From Patescibacteria group bacterium (lineage in GTDB: Bacteria > Patescibacteriota > Microgenomatia > UM-FILTER-40-11), in contig JAMCYY010000111.1 of assembly GCA_023473205.1 (NCBI GenBank), forward strand, positions 344-9,696: a stretch of DNA of 9,353 nt. Reading direction: 5' to 3'. The translations under genes and the position numbers were made by a program. Of the stretch, positions 5,439-9,353 are shown in pieces. Numbering within the stretch: the stretch's first letter is position 1; each line of letters begins with the position of its first letter. The notes below the pieces were generated by a model. It saw only the letters and a list, made by a program, of their open reading frames with translations, did not search any database and was not told the DNA's origin.

Positions 5439-6778
5439 TTAAGAAAAAAAAATCCATTTTTTGGCTGATTATTTTTTGTACTCTTTTTGCAATTTTTGTT
5501 GATTTACCGGGAGAAGCAAACCTTAATTTTTCTTTGGGAAAAATAAAAATTGAAAAACATTTTAATTTTAAAGACCTTAACTTCAAAATTGGCCCCTTAA
5601 ATTTTTATCGTCCGCAAGAGATTAGAAAAGGATTGGATCTTCAAGGGGGAACTCATTTAGTCTTTAGTGCGGAGATGAAAGATATTCCGGAACAAAACCG
5701 GCAAGATGCCTGGCAAGCCAGCCGCCAGAATATTGAGAAAAGAGTTAATTTATTTGGGGTAAGTGAAGCGAATGTCCAGACGGCTAAGGCCGGAGAAGAT
5801 TACCGCTTAATTGTAGAGTTGCCGGGGGTAAAAGATGTTAATGAGGCGATAGACTTAATTGGAAAAACAGCCCAGCTTGAATTTAGGGAAGAGAACCCTG
5901 ACCTTAAAGAAGCTTCTGAAAGCGGTGAATATTTTTTAAGGACCAATTTGACGGGTAAAGATTTAGCTCGTTCTTTGGTTGAATTTGATCCCAATACCGG
6001 TAATCCGGTGGTTTCTTTGGAATTTAATGGCGAGGGGACCAAAAAATTTGGGGAAATTACTACTAAAAATGTCGGTAAAATCGTGGCGATTTATTTAGAT
6101 GGTTTACCGATTTCTTTGCCAAAAGTGGAAGAGGCAATTACTACCGGTAAGGCGATTATTCGGGGAGGCTTTACCCTAGAGGAGGCAAAGAAACTTTCAG
6201 TCCAACTGAACGCCGGGGCATTACCTTTGCCAATTAAGTTAATTGAACAGCGGAATATTGGGGCAACATTAGGTGAAGAATCTATCCAAAAGTCAGTGTT
6301 TGCGGGAATAATTGGCCTTGTTTTTGTGATGGCTTTTATGTGGGCCTATTATGGCAAGCTTGGACTTCTGGCTGATTTAGCGCTTCTTAATTATGGTTTA
6401 ATTACTTTAGCTTTATACAAATTAATTCCCGTGACTTTAACTTTACCGGGGATTGCCGGATTTTTGCTTTCAGTCGGAATGGCTGTGGACGCTAATATTT
6501 TAATTTTTGAAAGAATGAAAGAAGAAAGAAGGTTGGGTAAGCCTTTATCTGTGGCAATGGAATTGGGATTTGGCCGTGCTTGGGATTCAATTAGGGATGC
6601 CAATGTCTGTACTTTAATTACTGCATTTATTCTTTTTAATCCTTTTGATTGGGCATTTTTAAATTCTTCGGGAATGGTGCGCGGCTTTGCTTTAACGTTA
6701 GCGATTGGAATTGCGGTATCCTTATTTACAGGAATAGTCGTTACTAGAAATTTAATAAGATTGTTTTATCGGGGGTAA
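5435..6778 (+). CDS. secD: Protein translocase subunit SecD
   Basis: SecD with SecF forms a membrane complex that uses the proton gradient to pull secreted proteins off SecYEG. The 447-residue protein has TM1 at about 8-23; the P1 region follows, with GLDLQGGTHLVFSAEM (66-81), the EKRVNLFGVSEANVQ segment (101-115) and LVEL-type strands to about 270; then five membrane spans at about 287-304, 308-328, 336-356, 387-404 and 413-437. The conserved SVGMAVDANILIFERMKEE (346-364) carries the aspartate (D352) that corresponds to the proton-relay residue of TM4. It is much shorter than the 615-residue E. coli protein because of a reduced periplasmic region, as is common outside Proteobacteria. It starts inside the AbrB stop codon, and secF follows after an unusual 128-base spacer. 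Confidence 0.97.
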   Translation: MIKKKKSIFWLIIFCTLFAIFVDLPGEANLNFSLGKIKIEKHFNFKDLNFKIGPLNFYRPQEIRKGLDLQGGTHLVFSAEMKDIPEQNRQDAWQASRQNIEKRVNLFGVSEANVQTAKAGEDYRLIVELPGVKDVNEAIDLIGKTAQLEFREENPDLKEASESGEYFLRTNLTGKDLARSLVEFDPNTGNPVVSLEFNGEGTKKFGEITTKNVGKIVAIYLDGLPISLPKVEEAITTGKAIIRGGFTLEEAKKLSVQLNAGALPLPIKLIEQRNIGATLGEESIQKSVFAGIIGLVFVMAFMWAYYGKLGLLADLALLNYGLITLALYKLIPVTLTLPGIAGFLLSVGMAVDANILIFERMKEERRLGKPLSVAMELGFGRAWDSIRDANVCTLITAFILFNPFDWAFLNSSGMVRGFALTLAIGIAVSLFTGIVVTRNLIRLFYRG

Positions 6779-6786
6779 TTTTAACT

Positions 6787-6900
6787 CAAAGCTCAAAACT
6801 CAAAAGTCAAAACTATAGCTTAAAACTTAAAACTAAATTTAGTAATAAGTTTTTAGTTTTTAACTTTAGTTTTGCGTTTTGCACTTTGCATTTTAAGCTT
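6787..6900 (+). repeat. Heptamer-based imperfect inverted repeat between secD and secF
   Basis: The left half is built of seven-base units starting at 6787: CAAAGCT, CAAAACT, CAAAAGT, CAAAACT, ATAGCTT, AAAACTT, AAAACTA. The right half carries the complementary style, ending TTTGCGT, TTTGCAC, TTTGCAT, TTTAAGC, TT at 6900. The halves pair imperfectly (AAGCT at 6789-6793 with AGCTT at 6896-6900, and onward) around a centre near 6840. The transcript could fold into a long AT-rich hairpin ending 6 bases before the secF ATG. The T-rich right arm lacks a GC-rich stem, so it is not a classic terminator. Similar AAAACTC-type arrays occur between genes in other CPR genomes as I recall; the function is unknown. 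Confidence 0.75.
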
Positions 6901-6906
6901 AACAAT

Positions 6907-7815
6907 ATGAATTTCATGCGTTTTAAATTATTATATTTTTTACTCTCTGCTCTGGTCATTATTCCTGGAGTTTTTTCGCTTTTAAAGTGGGGGCTTAAGC
7001 CTTCAATTGATTTTACTGGAGGGGCGCTTTTAGAACTGGAATTTCAAAAGCCGCTTACTGGTGAGGCAATAAATTTAATTGGCCAAACTTTTAAAGAAAA
7101 TAATTTGGATTATTCTTCTTTGCAAAAATCAGGTGAAAACAGGATAATCATTAAATCAAAACCAATTTCGAGCAGTGAAGTAGATTCAATTATTGGGGCA
7201 ATGGCGAAAAAAATGGAAGAAAAACCTAAAGAGTTGCGGTTTGATACTGTAGGGCCGGTTTTAGGAAAAGAATTGTTACAAAAAACTTTAATGGCAATTT
7301 TATTAGCTTCCGGCTTTATCCTGCTTTATGTCTGGCGGCAATTTAAAGATCCGATGTTTGGTGTTTCGGCAATTTTAGCCATGTTCCATGATTCCCTGGT
7401 TTTATTGGGAGTTTTTAGTTTACTGGGTCACTTTGCCGGTGTGGAAGTTGATACTCTTTACGTGACTGCAGTTTTAACCATTCTTTCTTTTTCTGTCCAT
7501 GATACTGTCGTTGTTTATGACCGAATTCGTGAATCACAGAAAAATAATCCAAAAGTTCCTTTTGAGGATTTAGTTAACAAATCCGTGACGGAAACTTTAT
7601 CCCGTTCAATTAATAATTCCATGACCATTATTTTTATGCTACTGGCCTTATATCTTTTAGGCGGGACAACCACAAAGTGGTTTGTTTTTGCTTTGCTTAT
7701 TGGTACAATTTCAGGGACTTATTCCTCTACCTTTACCGCCGCCCCTTTACTCGTTGTCTGGCATAATCTAAAAGTTGCTAATAAGTTAAAAATTTCCGTG
7801 TCTCCCAATAGGTAA
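6907..7815 (+). CDS. secF: Protein translocase subunit SecF
   Basis: This 302-residue protein is the partner of SecD. TM1 is at about 9-26, followed by KPSIDFTGGALLELEF (31-46), the family's entry signature; a short P4-type domain; FDTVGPVLGKELLQKTL (112-128); and five spans from about 128 to 286. The motif SFSVHDTVVVYDRIRE (194-209) contains the aspartate/arginine set (D199, D205, R206) matching the proton-relay region of SecF, and LSRSINNSMTIIFMLLAL (231-248) follows. I choose ATG at 6907 (MNFMRFKLLYFLLS) over an in-frame TTG at 6886, which lies inside the inverted repeat and would add seven non-conserved residues; ATG at 6916 is also possible. No Shine-Dalgarno sequence is visible. It is the last gene of the operon; no clear terminator hairpin is seen in the very AT-rich 97 bases that follow. 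Confidence 0.96.
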   Translation: MNFMRFKLLYFLLSALVIIPGVFSLLKWGLKPSIDFTGGALLELEFQKPLTGEAINLIGQTFKENNLDYSSLQKSGENRIIIKSKPISSSEVDSIIGAMAKKMEEKPKELRFDTVGPVLGKELLQKTLMAILLASGFILLYVWRQFKDPMFGVSAILAMFHDSLVLLGVFSLLGHFAGVEVDTLYVTAVLTILSFSVHDTVVVYDRIRESQKNNPKVPFEDLVNKSVTETLSRSINNSMTIIFMLLALYLLGGTTTKWFVFALLIGTISGTYSSTFTAAPLLVVWHNLKVANKLKISVSPNR

Positions 7816-7868
7816 TTTACGAAATTGTTTCTTTTTATCTTTTAAATATTTATTAAAAAAATATTATT

Positions 7869-7896
7869 TTGAATATTACGAACTTTTTTATAAATA
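7869..7896 (+). promoter_or_regulatory. Weak candidate promoter of the ASCH-like gene
   Basis: TTGAAT (7869-7874) and TATAAA (7890-7895) are 15 bases apart, or 16 if the -10 is read as TAAATA (7891-7896). The spacing is short and the region is nearly pure A/T, where such matches arise by chance. It would give a leader of about 10 bases. The 7816-7912 gap contains no other recognisable element. Confidence 0.25.
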
Positions 7897-7912
7897 ACTT
7901 TACCTATTTCAA

Positions 7913-8347
7913 ATGAGATATCATATTGCCATTATGAATAAATCCTGGGGACTGACAGAAAAGATTTTGAAAGGACAGAAAATTATTGAATCACGTTGGT
8001 ATAAAAACAAATATCAGCCCTGTAATAATATTTTTTGTGGAGACATAATCTATTTTAAAAATTCAGGCGAACCAGTAACTTTAAAAGCTGAGGTGGAAAA
8101 AGTTTTACAGTTTGAAAATTTAAGTCCGGAAAAAGTCAGACAAATTTTACTGGATTATGGTGAAAAAGATGGAATCGAAAAAAAAGATTTTGAAAAATAT
8201 CTGGAAATGTTTAAAGAAAAGAAATATTGCCTTTTGATTTTTCTAAAGAATGTTGAAAAAATTGAACCTTTTCAGATTAATAAGAAAGGCTTTGGTATGA
8301 TGTCCAGTTGGCTAATGGTGGAGGATGTTGACAAAATAAAACAGTAA
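7913..8347 (+). CDS. ASCH/PUA-like domain protein, 144 residues
   Basis: The N-terminal half matches the ASCH (ASC-1 homology, PUA-like) pattern: MNKSWGLTEKILKGQKIIESRW with the G-x-K-x-x-E-x-R signature at 21-28 (GQKIIESR), then GDIIYFKNSGEPVTLKAEVEKVLQF (43-67). ASCH folds generally bind RNA or modified nucleotides, and some are amidohydrolases acting on acetylated cytidine. Beyond the fold the substrate is unknown. The C-terminal part has a conserved-looking FQINKKGFGMMSSWLMVEDVDKI (120-142) that likely completes the barrel. It is a stand-alone gene after the secDF operon and converges on cca. Its coding sequence is visibly richer in A/T codons (many AAA, AAT, GAA) than its neighbours, which may point to a transferred or fast-evolving accessory gene. 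No Shine-Dalgarno sequence precedes the ATG. Confidence 0.8.
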   Translation: MRYHIAIMNKSWGLTEKILKGQKIIESRWYKNKYQPCNNIFCGDIIYFKNSGEPVTLKAEVEKVLQFENLSPEKVRQILLDYGEKDGIEKKDFEKYLEMFKEKKYCLLIFLKNVEKIEPFQINKKGFGMMSSWLMVEDVDKIKQ

Positions 8348-8357
8348 TTGTTTTTTT

Positions 8358-8390
8358 GTAGAAACGTCCGGCTTAGCCGGACGTTTCTAC
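8358..8390. repeat. Perfect REP-like palindrome, possible bidirectional terminator
   Basis: GTAGAAACGTCCGGC (8358-8372), loop TTA, and GCCGGACGTTTCTAC (8376-8390) form a perfect 15-bp stem, GC-rich against an AT-rich background. A T-run (TTTTTTT) precedes the left arm and no T-run follows closely on either strand, so it is not a textbook terminator although it could stall polymerase between the convergent genes. The GTAGAAACG...CGTTTCTAC form resembles dispersed palindromes found between genes in various bacteria. The right arm provides the TAG stop codon (8387-8389) of the minus-strand cca gene. Confidence 0.85.
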
Positions 8391-9353
8391 TTAGTCTTTA
8401 TTTCCTCTAGTTTTTTCAAAAGTACTTCTCTTTCATTTTCAATTTTCTTTTCTTCTACTTCTTCAAAAATCTTGTTTAAAATTTGACCAATTTCAGGGCC
8501 GGGAGTAATGTCAAAAATTTTCATTACATCAAAGCCATTAATTTTTAAATCGGCCACACTGAAAGGTTGGATTTGGACTTCTGCTAATCTTTCTTTAAAT
8601 TTTTCCAAACGCCAGGAAGTTTCTCTTGCCCCACCGCCTAAGCGGTCACCCGTCCTTAGGGCCAAAATATCTTCTAAATTTTCTTTGCCGACATTGCGAA
8701 TAAAACGTCTAATGGCTGAGTCGGTTTGTCTTTCATCAACAGTGAACAAATGCCAACGGACCAATCTAAACAAACGGTCTTTATCTTTGCGCGAAAGCTT
8801 AAGCCGGTCAGCAATTTTTTCGGTAATTCTTCCGCCAACTACTTCGTGATTATAAAAAGTTCTTTGTTGGCCTTCACCTCTAGCGGTGACCGGTTTACCG
8901 ACATCATGAACTAAAGTGGCCAGTCTGACCAAAGGATCTTTGCTTGGGCAAAATTTTAAAGAAGCAAGAGAATGAGTCCAAACATCATAAATATGGTGTT
9001 TTGCCTGGCTAACGCCATAGCCTTTAATTAATTCCGGCAGGATATATGGCAAAAGACCGCTATTCAAAAGCAAAGTTATTCCTTCATCAGGGTAATCACT
9101 GGCAAGAATTTTAAAAAGTTCATCCCGAATTCTTTCTCCAGAAATAAAGGTCAGAAGTTGAGAATTTTTTTTAATTGCTATGAAGGTATCGGTCTCAATA
9201 ATAAAGCCTAACTGGGCGGCAAAGCGGATGGCTCTAATCATTCTTAAGGCATCTTCTTTAAATCTCTCATTCGGGTCGCCAACTGCACGAATAATTTTAT
9301 TTTGCAAATCTTCCTGCCCATTAAAATTGTCAATGATTTCTAATTTAGCAGTA
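8387..9353 (-). CDS. cca: CCA-adding tRNA nucleotidyltransferase with HD domain (partial, 5' end off the window)
   Basis: This enzyme builds or repairs the 3'-CCA end of tRNAs. Reading leftward from the right edge, the frame is open with TAKLEIIDNFNGQEDLQNKIIRAVGDPNERF, the canonical end of the class II nucleotidyltransferase head, then KEDALRMIRAIRFAAQLGF, the tRNA-binding/neck region (about GERIRDELFKIL), and an HD domain (HHIYDVWTHSL, LATLVHDVGKP, FYNHEVVGG) that can act as a phosphohydrolase in this subfamily. A later segment (RFIRNVGKENLEDILALRTGDRLGGG) is also typical. The N-terminal catalytic GGxVR and DxD motifs lie outside the window, so the true start is not visible; an in-frame TTG at 9307 is internal because homology continues upstream of it. 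The stop codon lies in the palindrome at 8358-8390. Confidence 0.95.
   Translation of the reverse strand, partial: TAKLEIIDNFNGQEDLQNKIIRAVGDPNERFKEDALRMIRAIRFAAQLGFIIETDTFIAIKKNSQLLTFISGERIRDELFKILASDYPDEGITLLLNSGLLPYILPELIKGYGVSQAKHHIYDVWTHSLASLKFCPSKDPLVRLATLVHDVGKPVTARGEGQQRTFYNHEVVGGRITEKIADRLKLSRKDKDRLFRLVRWHLFTVDERQTDSAIRRFIRNVGKENLEDILALRTGDRLGGGARETSWRLEKFKERLAEVQIQPFSVADLKINGFDVMKIFDITPGPEIGQILNKIFEEVEEKKIENEREVLLKKLEEIKTK

Noticed and set aside
6787..6900. CRISPR array or tRNA in the secD-secF spacer
   Set aside because: The repeat units are only seven bases with no spacers, and the fold has no cloverleaf features or CCA end.
6886..6906. TTG at 6886 as the secF start
   Set aside because: The extra seven residues are encoded by the heptamer inverted repeat and are not part of the SecF family; ATG at 6907 gives a typical N-terminus.
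2940..7815. Defence, phage or mobile-element island
   Set aside because: All genes fit core or clade-typical families; there is no transposase, integrase, nuclease or phage structural gene in the window.
8508..8914. Two plus-strand frames opposite cca
   Set aside because: Both are antisense to well-conserved HD-domain and C-terminal segments of the CCA enzyme and resemble no known family.

Overview
The window is an AT-rich, gene-dense bacterial segment that uses TGA, TAA and TAG as stops (standard code). It looks like a member of the Candidate Phyla Radiation (Patescibacteria), most probably Microgenomates. That is an inference from the gene set: a 47-residue DUF5679-type zinc ribbon, a DUF4446 protein next to a DUF3048 (YerB-like) protein, a winged-helix/nucleotidyltransferase-like regulator plus an AbrB protein fused by overlap to secD, and a divergent KsgA-like protein. 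Short gaps, ATGA overlaps and near-absence of Shine-Dalgarno sequences fit such a compact genome. No 16S or other decisive phylogenetic marker lies in the window.

Layout. Bases 1-85 hold an unassigned gene tail and a likely promoter. Bases 86-2443 (+) carry comM, a Mg-chelatase-like AAA+ helicase for natural transformation, and a KsgA/RsmA-like methyltransferase whose catalytic motifs are altered; a bidirectional terminator hairpin lies inside its last codons. Bases 2471-2851 (-) carry a two-gene unit: a 71-residue single-span membrane protein followed by the 47-residue zinc ribbon, which is too short for most ORF callers. Bases 2852-2939 are a divergent promoter region in which both start codons sit almost on the predicted transcription starts.

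Bases 2940-7815 (+) form one apparent operon: DUF4446 membrane-anchored protein, DUF3048 extracytoplasmic protein, winged-helix regulator with a degenerate nucleotidyltransferase-like domain, AbrB/MazE-type DNA-binding protein, secD and secF. The first five are separated by at most 27 bases and two junctions overlap by four bases; secD and secF are separated by a 128-base spacer built from 7-base units arranged as a large inverted repeat. The operon joins envelope or secretion functions to two putative regulators.

Bases 7913-8347 (+) encode an ASCH/PUA-like protein in a notably AT-rich patch. It converges on the 3' part of a CCA-adding tRNA nucleotidyltransferase (-) that runs off the right edge. 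A perfect 15-bp-stem palindrome lies between them and supplies the cca stop codon.

There is no tRNA, rRNA, CRISPR array, insertion sequence or phage gene that I can support. Most of the window is conserved core content. The parts most worth a second look are the regulator pair ahead of secDF, the heptamer inverted repeat between secD and secF, the altered KsgA active site, and the divergent leaderless promoters.
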